From NCBI RefSeq assembly GCF_022809715.1, contig NZ_CP094460.1, positions 1 through 64,000 on the forward strand: 64,000 bases of DNA, written 5' to 3'. Shown here one piece after another: positions 9,068 to 17,442 of the stretch. Source of the stretch: Burkholderia pyrrocinia (GTDB lineage Bacteria; Pseudomonadota; Gammaproteobacteria; Burkholderiales; Burkholderiaceae). The notes under the pieces are model-generated. The model was given only the letters and a program-made list of their open reading frames with translations, had not been told where the DNA came from and searched no databases. The position numbers and the translations under genes were made by a program. Within the stretch, counting starts at the first letter, position 1; each line of letters begins with the position of its first letter.

Positions 9068-9247
9068 CGTCAAGCGCGTGACCCGGTTCGGTGTCGGCGT
9101 TCGGCGATACGTCCAGGGCCGATGCAGCACGAACGTGACGGGCGGCATGCACGGCACGACCGCGACGACGCTCCATGCGCGCGCAAGCCCGGGCATCGCG
9201 GTGCCGTGCGCGAGCAGCATCGTGACGACGAGGCCGGCCCGCGCACG
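9068..9247 (-). pseudogene. GtrA-like membrane protein remnant (C-terminal part)
   Basis: On the minus strand one frame gives a hydrophobic segment, LARAWSVVAVVPCMPPVTF, followed by FVLHRPWTYRR. This is the usual ending of GtrA family flippase-like proteins, whose last helix is followed by a pattern like F-x-hydrophobic-x-R-x-W-x-F-R. The expected N-terminal two or three helices are not found upstream in any frame, and the frame has no stop at the family's usual end but runs on antisense to the sigma-54 activator. It therefore looks like a decayed fragment. The match is by eye over about 50 residues, so chance similarity is possible. Confidence 0.35.
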
Positions 9248-10222
9248 ACCGGCGGCGCCGATGCCGCCGACCGCATGTAAAGCGCATGAAACATTTCGCG
9301 TCGGCAACCGGGCGAATTTCCGCGGCGAATCGGGCCGATCGGAACGGTGCCGGCCGGTAAAAATTCCATGTCGATTGTTCAGCCTTATCCCGCAAGGCTA
9401 GGCCGCCACGCGGCCGGCGCATGCCGCGCGCCGCATGTTTCAGATTCGCAACTTCCGGTATTCCGCACCCGTTCCGGCCGTCGTCCCGCGCGCCGAACCC
9501 CTTGTGCGGATGGGCTCGCGCGAAGCTGGCCCGCTCCTTGCGAATATGAACGTACGAAAGTCGACGACGCGAGGTCCGGCCGGTTCTGCAGCGAATCCTG
9601 TCAGTACCGGCCAGGACGCAGTCCGCGGGGATGCGGCGGCGGAGCGCGGCGCAGCAGTCGCGTTCCGGCGAGCATGGAACGTCGTCGCCTGATCGTCGGG
9701 GCACCGGCATCGTCCGGTTGCCGGAACAAGCATCAGACTGAAAACGGGGTAGAAAAATGATCGATCGCCACACGCCGCGGCTCGCAGGCCGCGATCGCAG
9801 TGATGCGGGGCATCGCCGGTCGAACGTCGCTCTCGCAGCCGGCCGGCATGCATCGACAGGCCATCTCTCCGCGCCCGGTGCGAGGCGGATCCGGCTGATT
9901 GCCGGTCATCCGCGCCGGGTCGGCACTTTCCTGCACGCAGACCCGATTCGGAAGGGCATGTGCACACGGGCGCCGGTATCGCGACGCCCGATCTTCGGCT
10001 ACTGAATTCGCACGATATCCGGTCGCGTTATCCATCGTTCGCGCGAGCCGGTGCAATTGATCTGCAATCCGAATCAGACTCGACACGTTGCGCAGTGCAC
10101 GCGACGGAGGATGAACTCGATGCGGCGGTGAACGGCGCAATGCCGTCGCCGCCCGGGTGGTGAGGGGAGGGGCGGTCGGACGCGCGCGACGGGAGTGTCG
10201 CCCGTACGCGCGCGACGCCGTT
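9248..10222. other. Near-empty intergenic stretch
   Basis: About 1 kb between the GtrA-like remnant and the amino-acid binding protein gene. Several open frames of 70-140 codons exist on both strands, but all give low-complexity arginine-rich translations with no family features or good ribosome sites. Nothing can be supported here as a gene; it may be decayed coding DNA. Confidence 0.45.
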
Positions 10223-11005
10223 TCAGCCGCCGTAGATGTCGAAGTCGAAGTACTTCGACGCGAGCCGCTTGTAGGTGCCGTCCTTGACCATGTCGACGAT
10301 CGCGCGGTCGATCTTCGCCTTCAGGTCGGTGTCTTCCTTGCGCAGCCCGATGCCGGCGCCGATGCCGAGCACCTTTTCGTCGACGAGTTCGGGCCCGACG
10401 AACTGGTAGTTCGCGCCGCGCGGCGATTTCAGGAACCCGATCGCGGCCTGCACCTCATCCTGGAGTGCCGCGTCGAGGCGGCCCGAGGTCAGGTCCGCAT
10501 ATACGCCGTCCTGGTTCTGGTACGACACGACGTTCGCGCCTTGCTTGCCCCAGTACGCCTTCGCATAGCTTTCCTGCGTCGTGCCCTGCTCGACGCCGAT
10601 CGACTTGCCCTTCAGCGATTCGGCCGTCGGCAGCAGCGGCGAGCCCTTCTTCACGACGAGCCGCGTCGGCTGGTTGTAGATCTTCGTCGTGAAGCCGATC
10701 TGCTCCGCGCGCTGCGGCGTGATCGACATCGACGACAGCACCGCGTCGAACTTCTTCGCCTTCAGCGCCGGAATCATCCCGTCGAAATCGTTCTCGAGCC
10801 ACACGCACTTCGCCTTCAGGCGCGCGCAGATCTCGTTGCCGAGGTCGATGTCGAAGCCGACGAGCTTGCCGTCGGGCGCCTTCGACTCGAACGGCGCGTA
10901 GCTGGCGTCGGTGCCGAAGCGGATCGTGGTCCAGTCCTTCGCAGCGGCGGGGCCTGCGGATACCGCGAGCAGGGCGATCGAAACAGCGGCAATCAGTCTC
11001 TTCAT
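10223..11005 (-). CDS. Amino-acid ABC transporter periplasmic binding protein
   Basis: A 260-residue extracytoplasmic solute receptor of the SBP_bac_3 family, delivering polar amino acids to an ABC permease. A Sec signal peptide is clear (MKRLIAAVSIALLAVSAGPAAA, cleavage near AAA-KDW, residue 22). The mature start TTIRFGTDASYAPFESKAP and the segment GFDIDLGNEICARLK are the family signature; TKIYNQPTRLVVKKGS and GVEQGTTQE follow. It most resembles the lysine/arginine/ornithine and histidine receptors (ArgT/HisJ/ArtJ). No permease or ATPase gene adjoins it, so it is an orphan receptor in this window. The start is the ATG at 11005, immediately before the signal peptide. Ligand specificity is inferred from family only. 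Confidence 0.9.
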   Translation of the reverse strand: MKRLIAAVSIALLAVSAGPAAAKDWTTIRFGTDASYAPFESKAPDGKLVGFDIDLGNEICARLKAKCVWLENDFDGMIPALKAKKFDAVLSSMSITPQRAEQIGFTTKIYNQPTRLVVKKGSPLLPTAESLKGKSIGVEQGTTQESYAKAYWGKQGANVVSYQNQDGVYADLTSGRLDAALQDEVQAAIGFLKSPRGANYQFVGPELVDEKVLGIGAGIGLRKEDTDLKAKIDRAIVDMVKDGTYKRLASKYFDFDIYGG

Positions 11006-11201
11006 GGTGCGTTTCCTTGGCGTGGTGCTTCCGGTTCTGTGCGACACGGTTCCGCGGACAGGACCGCGTCTGCACGCGCTGTCCGTATGGCCATTAACGC
11101 AGAAAATAAAATAAGAGTCCAGAATGGACAAAAAATATCGTTTTGCCGGAAGAAATGGCCGATCGTCGGGTGTCGACCCTTGCAAAAATACGAAAATGGA
11201 C

Positions 11202-11232
11202 TAGTCTTGTTAGTGAATTCATTTCGAGACTA
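11202..11232. promoter_or_regulatory. Inverted repeat before Xre-RES genes, candidate operator
   Basis: TAGTCT (11202-11207) and AGACTA (11227-11232) form a 6-base perfect dyad with a 19-base AT-rich spacer, ending six bases before the ATG of the Xre-type antitoxin. This is where antitoxins of this class usually bind to repress their own operon. A smaller hairpin, GTCC-N5-GGAC, lies upstream at 11117-11129. The assignment rests on position and symmetry only. Confidence 0.45.
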
Positions 11233-11238
11233 ACGATC

Positions 11239-11658
11239 ATGTCACAGCCTGCCTACGATTCGCATTCCGCCCCGCCGCAGGCTTCGTTTGCGCAGATGTC
11301 GGCGGCCGGCCTGCGTGCATTTTTCAACATCGCGCGCGACTGGGAACTGACGATCGACGAGCAGATCGTGCTGCTCGGGTCGCCCGGCCGTTCGACGTTC
11401 TTCAAGTGGAAGGCGGCGCCGGAATCGGCGCGGCTGCCGCGCGATACGCTCGAGCGGCTGTCGCTGCTGCTCGGCATCTACAAGGCGCTGCAGATCCTGC
11501 TGCCGCAGCCGGCCGCGGCCGACGCATGGGTCAAGCGGCCCAACGATGCGGCTCCGTTCGGCGGCAAGCGCGCACTCGACCGGATGCTGGCCGGCAACGT
11601 CGGCGATCTGGTCGCCGTCCGGCAATATCTCGACGCGATGCGAGGTGGCTGGGCGTGA
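11239..11658 (+). CDS. Xre/MbcA/ParS-type antitoxin of a RES toxin pair
   Basis: A 139-residue antitoxin of the Xre-RES class. It combines a helix-turn-helix-like N-terminal part (LRAFFNIARDWELTIDEQIV, then LLGSPGRSTFFKWK) with the DUF2384 (MbcA/ParS) C-terminal toxin-binding domain: LLGIYKALQILLP, then WVKRPNDAAPFGGKRALDRM and LAGNVGDLVAVRQYLDAMRGG. The phrase 'P...AFGG/PFGGKRALD' is diagnostic. The ATG at 11239 is preceded by an AT-rich region with a candidate operator. The RES toxin gene begins within a few bases of its stop, so the two are co-translated. It should neutralise the toxin and repress the operon. Confidence 0.88.
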   Translation: MSQPAYDSHSAPPQASFAQMSAAGLRAFFNIARDWELTIDEQIVLLGSPGRSTFFKWKAAPESARLPRDTLERLSLLLGIYKALQILLPQPAAADAWVKRPNDAAPFGGKRALDRMLAGNVGDLVAVRQYLDAMRGGWA

Positions 11659-11660
11659 CG

Positions 11661-12356
11661 ATGCCGATCGAAGCAAAACAATGGCCCACGACCGCCGTCG
11701 ACTGGGCGCCTGCCTATCGTGTGATCCCCACCCGTTTCCCTGCCATCAACCTGTTCGACCGCGTCGCGTCGGCGGACGATTTCGACGCGCTGTACGCGCT
11801 CGAATCGCTGACCAACGACCGCATCCGCAACGAAGTCGGCACGCTCGACCTCGTGCCGCCCGCCGAGCGTCGCTACGGGCTGGGCTGGGGGCCGATCATG
11901 GCCGCGTTCACGCACCTGAATCCGCAGGGCAGCCGTTTTTCCGACGGCAGCTACGGCGTGTTCTACTGCGCCCGCTCGCGCGACACCGCGATCGCCGAAA
12001 CGCGCTATCACGGCGCGCTGTTCCTGGCCGCGACGAAGGAGCCGCCGATGCGCCAGCAGATGCGGCTCTACACGGTGTTCGCGCAGGGCGACGTGGCCGA
12101 CGTGCGCACGTGGCCGCAGCGCGATCCCGCATTGCTGCATCCACTCGATTACAGCGCGGGGCAGGCGCTCGGCCGCGCGGTGCGCAACGCGGGCGGCGCG
12201 GGGATCGTCTATCCGTCGGTGCGCGACCCGGGTGGCGAGTGTCTGGCTGCATTCCGCACCGCGCTGCTGCGCGACTGCCATCACGCGGCCTACCTCGAAT
12301 ACAACTGGAACGGCTCGGCCGTCGACGCGGTGTTCGAACTGAACCAGGTCGGCTAG
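11661..12356 (+). CDS. RES-domain toxin (NAD-targeting)
   Basis: A 231-residue RES domain protein. RES toxins paired with Xre antitoxins deplete cellular NAD by an ADP-ribosyltransferase-related reaction. The family's conserved residues are visible: R in YRVIPTRFP, Y and E in GVFYCARSRDTAIAETRYH, and S in GIVYPSVRDPGGECLAAF. Two starts are possible: GTG at 11655, overlapping the antitoxin stop by four bases, or ATG at 11661, two bases after that stop. The ATG is listed. At 231 residues it is longer than minimal RES domains (about 150), with extra N-terminal sequence. All key residues are present, so the toxin is probably active. Confidence 0.87.
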   Translation: MPIEAKQWPTTAVDWAPAYRVIPTRFPAINLFDRVASADDFDALYALESLTNDRIRNEVGTLDLVPPAERRYGLGWGPIMAAFTHLNPQGSRFSDGSYGVFYCARSRDTAIAETRYHGALFLAATKEPPMRQQMRLYTVFAQGDVADVRTWPQRDPALLHPLDYSAGQALGRAVRNAGGAGIVYPSVRDPGGECLAAFRTALLRDCHHAAYLEYNWNGSAVDAVFELNQVG

Positions 12357-12398
12357 CGTTCGCTCGCGGGCTGTTGCGGGAGTGAAGGCGCGAGGGGA

Positions 12399-13130
12399 CT
12401 AAGGCAGCGGCCAGTCGCCCGCGTGGCGTTCGCGCGCCTCGGCCTGCGTCATCGACCACGTGCTGCCGGTGCGCGGCTCGGCGAGCGTGAGCCGCCCGGA
12501 AGGCGCGAACGCGCCGGTGTCGATGAACCACTGCGCGCCGATCCGCTGCGGCGCGCGCACGGGCGTGTGCCCGGTGCAGGTCAGCGACAGTCCGGCCTGC
12601 CGCGCCGGATCGGCGAGCCCCTGGACCAGATCGCGGCCCCAGATCAGCCGTTCGCGCACGTCGTGCGAATAGCTGCCCGTATCGAGGTCGGCGTCCGACC
12701 CGAAAAATTCCGCATGCAGTACGTTGAAGCGCTCGGGGCCGTCGCCGATCACGCGCACCAGCGGCAGCGCGTCGACGCGTGCCGCATGCGCGTGCAGCCG
12801 TTCCGGCGGCAGGTCGGCGCCCCAGTCGCCGCCGATCCCGCGCCACGCGTCGGGCGGCAGCTTGCCGTGCGACACGAGGCTCAGCACTTCCTCGTGATTG
12901 CCGCGCACGACGTGGCACCACGGGCGGTCGAGCAGGTCGAGCGCGGTTTCGGACGCGGGGCCGCGGTCGACGAGATCGCCGACCGAGAACAGGCGGTCGC
13001 GGGCCGGATCGAAGCGGATGTCGTGCAGCAGCGCGCGCAGCACGTCCACGCAGCCGTGCAGGTCGCCGACGACGAAGTCGCGGCCGGCCGTGTTCGCGGG
13101 GTGGCGGCAGAGGGAGGCGGTGGCAGTCAT
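12399..13130 (-). CDS. Metallophosphatase, PrpA/lambda-phosphatase type
   Basis: A 243-residue calcineurin-like metallophosphoesterase of the PPP type. The three di-metal motifs appear in order: GDLHGC (about residue 22), GDLVDRGP (about 51) and RGNHEE (about 76), followed by a late histidine in TGHTPVRAPQ. This is the layout of the bacterial serine/threonine phosphatases PrpA/PrpB and phage lambda phosphatase, and of some dinucleoside tetraphosphatases. No signal peptide is visible, so it is cytoplasmic. It converges with the RES toxin gene, 42 bases away. The physiological substrate is unknown; protein phosphatase is the default inference. Confidence 0.87.
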   Translation of the reverse strand: MTATASLCRHPANTAGRDFVVGDLHGCVDVLRALLHDIRFDPARDRLFSVGDLVDRGPASETALDLLDRPWCHVVRGNHEEVLSLVSHGKLPPDAWRGIGGDWGADLPPERLHAHAARVDALPLVRVIGDGPERFNVLHAEFFGSDADLDTGSYSHDVRERLIWGRDLVQGLADPARQAGLSLTCTGHTPVRAPQRIGAQWFIDTGAFAPSGRLTLAEPRTGSTWSMTQAEARERHAGDWPLP

Positions 13131-13269
13131 CCCAGTATCTTAGGCGCTCGTGCCCGTCGCCACGTCGCGATGGAATGGCGATAATCGGGGCGCGGTAGCC
13201 GTCGGCGCGACGCAGCGGGCCGCCCCGCGTACCGTTCGAACCCTTTCCATCCGCTTTCGGAATTTCACG

Positions 13270-13923
13270 ATGACGTTTTATCCGCAGGTATTACGCAACC
13301 GGCCGCGCATGGTCGCGGCGTTCGTCGCGGGCTTGCTGTGCGCGGTGCTGCTGCCGTTTCCGCTGCGTCTGACCGCACGTACGCTGATCGGCTGGGATTG
13401 CGCGGTCTGGCTGTATCTCGTGCTGATGTGGGTGCGCATGGTCACCGCGCATCATCACAAGGTGCGCGAAGTCGCGATCCGCGAGGACGAAAACGCGACG
13501 ACCGTGCTGACCGTCGTGTGCCTCGCGACCGTCGCGAGCGTGGCCGCGATCGCGATCGAGCTCGCGACCGCCAAGAGCGTCGGCTTCCGCGCGGGGCTCA
13601 GCCATTACGCGATCACGGGCGCGACGCTGTTCGGCGCGTGGTTCCTGATTCCGACGATCTTCACGCTGCACTATGCGCGGCTCTATTACGGCTCGCCGAG
13701 CAGCGACCGCGCGCTGCGCTTCCCGGACCGGAACCCCGAACCCGATTACTGGGATTTCCTGTATTTCGCGTTCACGCTCGCGGTCGCGTCGCAGACCGCC
13801 GACATATCGCTGGCGAACCGCTCCGCGCGGCGCGCGGTGCTCGCGCAGTCGATCCTGTCGTTCTACTTCAACATGGCCGTGCTCGGGCTGTCGATCAACG
13901 TCGCGGCGGGGTTGCTGAGTTGA
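13270..13923 (+). CDS. DUF1345 family membrane protein
   Basis: A 217-residue integral membrane protein of the DUF1345 family with about five hydrophobic segments: residues 14-30, 40-58, 75-95, 118-138 and 185-215. Family-typical sequence includes [34 protein letters not shown] and [20 protein letters not shown]. The ATG at 13270 gives the first helix at the right place; codons before it belong to the intergenic region. The stop is six bases from the end of the convergent GST gene. Function unknown; no transport or enzymatic motif can be named. Confidence 0.82.
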   Translation: MTFYPQVLRNRPRMVAAFVAGLLCAVLLPFPLRLTARTLIGWDCAVWLYLVLMWVRMVTAHHHKVREVAIREDENATTVLTVVCLATVASVAAIAIELATAKSVGFRAGLSHYAITGATLFGAWFLIPTIFTLHYARLYYGSPSSDRALRFPDRNPEPDYWDFLYFAFTLAVASQTADISLANRSARRAVLAQSILSFYFNMAVLGLSINVAAGLLS

Positions 13924-13929
13924 CGCCGG

Positions 13930-14598
13930 TTACTTGAGCAGGTCGTACGGACCGCCGCGTTCCAGTGCCCGCCGGTACGCCGGCCGCGCGTGGATCGTGT
14001 CGAGAAAGCGCGCGATCGCGGGATACCGGCTGCCGCCGCCGCGCGCGGTCGCGGCTTCGAGCGGAAAGCTCATCTGGATGTCGGCCGCGCTGAAGCCGTC
14101 GCCGACGAACCAGCCGGTGCGATTCAGCGCGCCGTCGATATGGCCGAGATGCAGCGCGATCTGCGGATCGACGAAGCCCGACTGCAGCGTGGCGGCGATC
14201 TTGCGCGCGATCGGCCGTGCGAAGAACGGCATCGGCGCATGCGCGATCCGCAGCGCGACGAGCTTGAGCAACAGCGGCGGCATCGCCGACCCTTCCGCGT
14301 AGTGGAGCCAGTACGTGAAGTCGTGCCGCTCGGGCGTGCCGGGCGGCGGCGCGAGGCGTCCGCTACCGTAGCGTTCGACCAGGTACTCGATGATCGCGCC
14401 CGATTCGGCGAACGTGCGGCCGTCGTCGGTGACGACGGGCGACTTGCCGAGCGGATGGATCGCGCGCAGCGCGGGCGGCGCGAGCATCGTTTTCGGATCG
14501 CGCTCGTAGCGCAGGATCTCGTACGGCACATCCAGTTCTTCGAGCAGCCAGAGCACGCGCTGCGAGCGCGAGTTGTTCAGGTGATGGACGGTGAGCAT
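13930..14598 (-). CDS. Glutathione S-transferase
   Basis: A 222-residue cytosolic glutathione S-transferase. The N-terminal thioredoxin-fold domain shows NNSRSQRVLWLLEELDVPYE, with the glutathione-contact segment LGKSPVVTDDG and the conserved ESGAIIEYLVERYG. The all-helical C-terminal domain carries VGDGFSAADIQMSFPLEAA, the family's N-capping and hydrophobic staple region. The start at MLTVHHLNN (14598) gives the usual GST N-terminus. An upstream ATG at 14631 would add eleven residues (MMSFPPPSGLD) and cannot be excluded. It converges on the DUF1345 gene. Substrate unknown; conjugation of electrophiles or peroxide reduction is expected. Confidence 0.88.
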   Translation of the reverse strand: MLTVHHLNNSRSQRVLWLLEELDVPYEILRYERDPKTMLAPPALRAIHPLGKSPVVTDDGRTFAESGAIIEYLVERYGSGRLAPPPGTPERHDFTYWLHYAEGSAMPPLLLKLVALRIAHAPMPFFARPIARKIAATLQSGFVDPQIALHLGHIDGALNRTGWFVGDGFSAADIQMSFPLEAATARGGGSRYPAIARFLDTIHARPAYRRALERGGPYDLLK

Positions 14599-14691
14599 GT
14601 CGAGGCCGGAAGGGGGCGGGAACGACATCATACCCAGCGCGCGCGGCGAGTACGCGCCGCGTCGCCCGTCGTTTCGAACCGCTTCAAGCCG

Positions 14692-15399
14692 TTATGCGCG
14701 CCGCACCGCGATCCACGCACCCCAGAACAGGCTCGCGAAAAAACGCAGCGGCGCATCGAAGCCCGCGTCGCGCAGCAGGCCGAACACGGCTTCCTCGGAT
14801 GCGGGCGGATCGGCGCCCTGCAGGATCTTCGCGAGTTGCGCGCGCACGGCGTCGGGCGTGGCGCCCTTCATGCGCCAGCGTTGCTGCCACGCGTCGAGCA
14901 GGCGAGGGTGGTCCGCGTAGCGGCGATGATTGCCGGCGAGCACGAGCGGCGCGCCTGGCTTCAGGCGTCGCGCGATTGCGTGCAGCAGCGCCGCCTTCGC
15001 AGCGTCGCCCGGGACATGATGCAGCACGCCGATCAGCGTTGCGCCGTCGAACGCGGGGGCGCCGGGCAGCGCATCGACGTTGTCCTCGACGAATGTCGTG
15101 CGCGCACCGCAGCCGGCGGTTTCGACGTTCGTGCGCGCGAGCGCGAGCATCGGCGCGGACGGGTCGACGGCCGTGAATTGCCAGCCCTGCTCGAGCGCGG
15201 CCGCCACGCAGATTTCCTGCCCCGTGCCGCCCGCGCCCGCGACGAGTATCCGCGCATCGGGCACGCCGATCGCCGACGCGAGCATGCATGCGGTCAGTTC
15301 GTGGCAGGCATCGTAGCCGGCGAGCGCGATGCGCGATTGTTCGGCGTATTCGTGTGCGCGTGCCGGATCGAATTTCGCGGCGCTGGCGGGAAGCGACAT
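14692..15399 (-). CDS. Class I SAM-dependent methyltransferase
   Basis: A 235-residue methyltransferase beginning MSLPASAAKFDPARAHEYA. Motif I is ILVAGAGGTGQEIC (about residues 51-64), with the acidic end of beta-2 in FTAVDPSAPMLALA, motif II in TTFVEDNVDAL and post-motif GATLIGVLHHVPGD. A C-terminal lid of helices follows (LLDAWQQRWRMKGATPD and onwards). The layout is that of the UbiE/small-molecule group with a fold such as Methyltransf_25. Methyl acceptor unknown. The gene stands alone, divergent from the TreZ-like gene with 303 bases between. The start is the ATG at 15399; the frame remains open upstream but lacks family sequence. Confidence 0.85.
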   Translation of the reverse strand: MSLPASAAKFDPARAHEYAEQSRIALAGYDACHELTACMLASAIGVPDARILVAGAGGTGQEICVAAALEQGWQFTAVDPSAPMLALARTNVETAGCGARTTFVEDNVDALPGAPAFDGATLIGVLHHVPGDAAKAALLHAIARRLKPGAPLVLAGNHRRYADHPRLLDAWQQRWRMKGATPDAVRAQLAKILQGADPPASEEAVFGLLRDAGFDAPLRFFASLFWGAWIAVRRA

Positions 15400-15702
15400 G
15401 GCGGGGTCCTCGGGTCGGGCGCGGACGACGTGTCCGCGAGCATCGCGCAGAGCGTAAGCGTGCGTGGTCGACGCAACAAGGCGAGCGGTCATTCCGGTAT
15501 GCCGACTACCCGATTCGGCAAGCGTGGACTGCCGATTTTCCAGGGGTCGATTCGCATTTAAAAATGTCTGAACATGATGCATCGCGGTGGCGAATCCGGC
15601 GCATACTCGATTCTCTCCCCCCGCTTGGCCGTCGCATGCCGGGCCCCGATGCGCCGCGCCAGTGGCGCGGCCATGCCGCTCGGCACGCACGAGGAGCGCA
15701 TG
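15400..15702. other. Divergent promoter region
   Basis: These 303 bases separate the divergent methyltransferase and TreZ-like genes. The middle (about 15520-15590) is less GC-rich and probably holds the promoters. A GAGGAG ribosome site lies just before the TreZ-like start. No gene, repeat or terminator was seen. Confidence 0.45.
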
Positions 15703-17355
15703 ATGTCCGATTGTCCGCACGATCCGTACGCGCAGCACTACATTCATTGTTTGCCGTTTGGCGCGCAGCCCTGTGGCGCGCTCGGCACGACACAGCGCAC
15801 GCATTTTCGCGTGTGGGCGCCGGGCAGCACGCAGGTCCAGCTCGAACTCGATACCGGCTACGGCCCGACGCTCGTCCCGATGACGGCCGCCGGCACGAAC
15901 TGGTTCGAAGTGTTCGCCGATTGCGGCGCGGGTGCGCGTTACCGCTATCGCCTCGACGATGCCGTGTCGATTCCCGATCCCGCGTCGCGCTCGCAACCCG
16001 AAGGGCTCAACGGCCCGAGCGAGGTCGTCGATCCGCGCGCGTTCACGTGGCGCAACACGTTCTGGCGCGGGCGCGCGTGGGAAGACATGGCGCTCTACGC
16101 GATTCGCCCGCATGCGGTGGGCGGCTTCGCCGGCGTGCGCCGCCGCCTGCCGCAGCTCGCGCGCCTCGGCGTGACCGCGCTGGAACTGCTCGCATCGCCG
16201 CACGACAGCCTGCCGTTCGCGCCGCTTGCCGTCGAAGGCGGCCCCGATGCGCTGAAGGCGCTGATCGACGACGCTCACGGCTTCGGCCTCGCGGTGCTGC
16301 TGGAACTCGACTACGCGCGCTTCGGCAGCGGCACCGACGCGCTGCGCCACTTCACGGAGCCGTTCTTCCATACCCGCGACGATCCGCTGCAGGCGCCGCC
16401 GCTGGCGCTCGATCATCCGGACGTCTGCGATTTCTTCTGCGACAACGCGCTGTACTGGATCGACGAATACCGTTGCGACGGGCTGCGCCTGCGCGAGGCC
16501 GACCGGATCGGCGTGTCGTGGCTGCGCGAGATCGCGGACCGCGTGCGCGCGGCCGTGCCGGCCGACCGGTTCATCCATCTCGTGCTCGGCAGCGAGCGGC
16601 ATCCGGCGCATCTCGCCGATACCCATTTCGATGCGCAGTGGAACGGTTGCGGCGAACGCGCGCTGCACCGGCTGACGGGGCGCGACACATCGGCCCACGA
16701 AGGCATTTCCACGCACCAGTCGATCCATACGCTCGCCCGCGCGCTGACCGCGGCCGGCGCGGCGTTTCAGCCGGCCGCGCCGGCAGAAGGCATGGCCGCC
16801 GAAACCGGGCTGTCGTTGACGTCGCTGGTGCTGTCCGATGGCGCGTGGCGCGACTGCGGCCAGGGCGAGCGAGGGCAGGAGGCCGGCCTGGCCGGGCTCG
16901 CGCTGTCGCTGCTCACGCCGCAAATCCCGCTGATCTTCGACGAAACCGCGTGCGACGCCGATCGCGCGCATTTCGTGCAGTCGGCGCTCGCGGTGCGCGC
17001 GAAGCTGATCGCGCCGCGGCTGTCCGATTGCCGGCCGCAGGACGCGCATGCGCTGAAGGCGGACGGCGACGGCGATGCCGACGCGCTGCTCGCGTCATGG
17101 CGCCTTGCTGACGACGAGACGCTGACGATCGCATTGAATCTGTCGCCCGACGCGGTGCCGTTCGATGCGCCGAGAGGGCAGGTCGTGTTCGAGACGCCGG
17201 CGCGTGCGCGCGACCGGGTCGATGAAGGGGAATTGCCGCCGTACTCGCTCGTTGCGTGGCTGACGGGTGACGTCAACCGGTACGCACTCACGCACGACGT
17301 GCGTCGCATCGACGACGGCTCGTGGCGCGGGGCGCGTCCGAACCTGAACGCCTGA
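15703..17355 (+). CDS. TreZ-like GH13 protein lacking catalytic residues
   Basis: A 550-residue homologue of malto-oligosyltrehalose trehalohydrolase (TreZ). The N-terminal CBM48-like domain is clear (THFRVWAPGSTQVQLEL, MTAAGTNWFEVF), and the middle follows the TreZ barrel, including DYARFGSG, FFCDNALYWIDEYRCDGLRL and THFDAQWNG. The catalytic nucleophile Asp expected after GLRL is Arg264, the general acid Glu expected after LVL is Gly296, the NH of region I is AR, and the late NHDQ motif is absent. The family's usual hydrolysis of maltooligosyl trehalose is therefore unlikely. The frame is intact and of nearly full length, so it is kept as a protein, perhaps a glucan-binding or regulatory one. 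No other trehalose or glycogen genes adjoin it. ATG at 15700 is an alternative start. Confidence 0.85.
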   Translation: MSDCPHDPYAQHYIHCLPFGAQPCGALGTTQRTHFRVWAPGSTQVQLELDTGYGPTLVPMTAAGTNWFEVFADCGAGARYRYRLDDAVSIPDPASRSQPEGLNGPSEVVDPRAFTWRNTFWRGRAWEDMALYAIRPHAVGGFAGVRRRLPQLARLGVTALELLASPHDSLPFAPLAVEGGPDALKALIDDAHGFGLAVLLELDYARFGSGTDALRHFTEPFFHTRDDPLQAPPLALDHPDVCDFFCDNALYWIDEYRCDGLRLREADRIGVSWLREIADRVRAAVPADRFIHLVLGSERHPAHLADTHFDAQWNGCGERALHRLTGRDTSAHEGISTHQSIHTLARALTAAGAAFQPAAPAEGMAAETGLSLTSLVLSDGAWRDCGQGERGQEAGLAGLALSLLTPQIPLIFDETACDADRAHFVQSALAVRAKLIAPRLSDCRPQDAHALKADGDGDADALLASWRLADDETLTIALNLSPDAVPFDAPRGQVVFETPARARDRVDEGELPPYSLVAWLTGDVNRYALTHDVRRIDDGSWRGARPNLNA

Positions 17356-17442
17356 CGAGCGCCTGGGCGTGTGAACGCATAACTCTGTCCGAACGTCCGG
17401 GCGCATCCGCGCCCGGCGGCTGCACTGCCGGAACTCCCCGAG

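Noticed and set aside
9347..10163. Several plus-strand open frames of 70-140 codons
   Set aside because: Low-complexity, arginine-rich translations without ribosome sites or family resemblance; treated as noncoding.
14692..17049. A 785-codon open frame on the minus strand
   Set aside because: Only its 3' end (14692-15399) has methyltransferase sequence; the rest is antisense to the TreZ-like gene and is an artefact of high GC.
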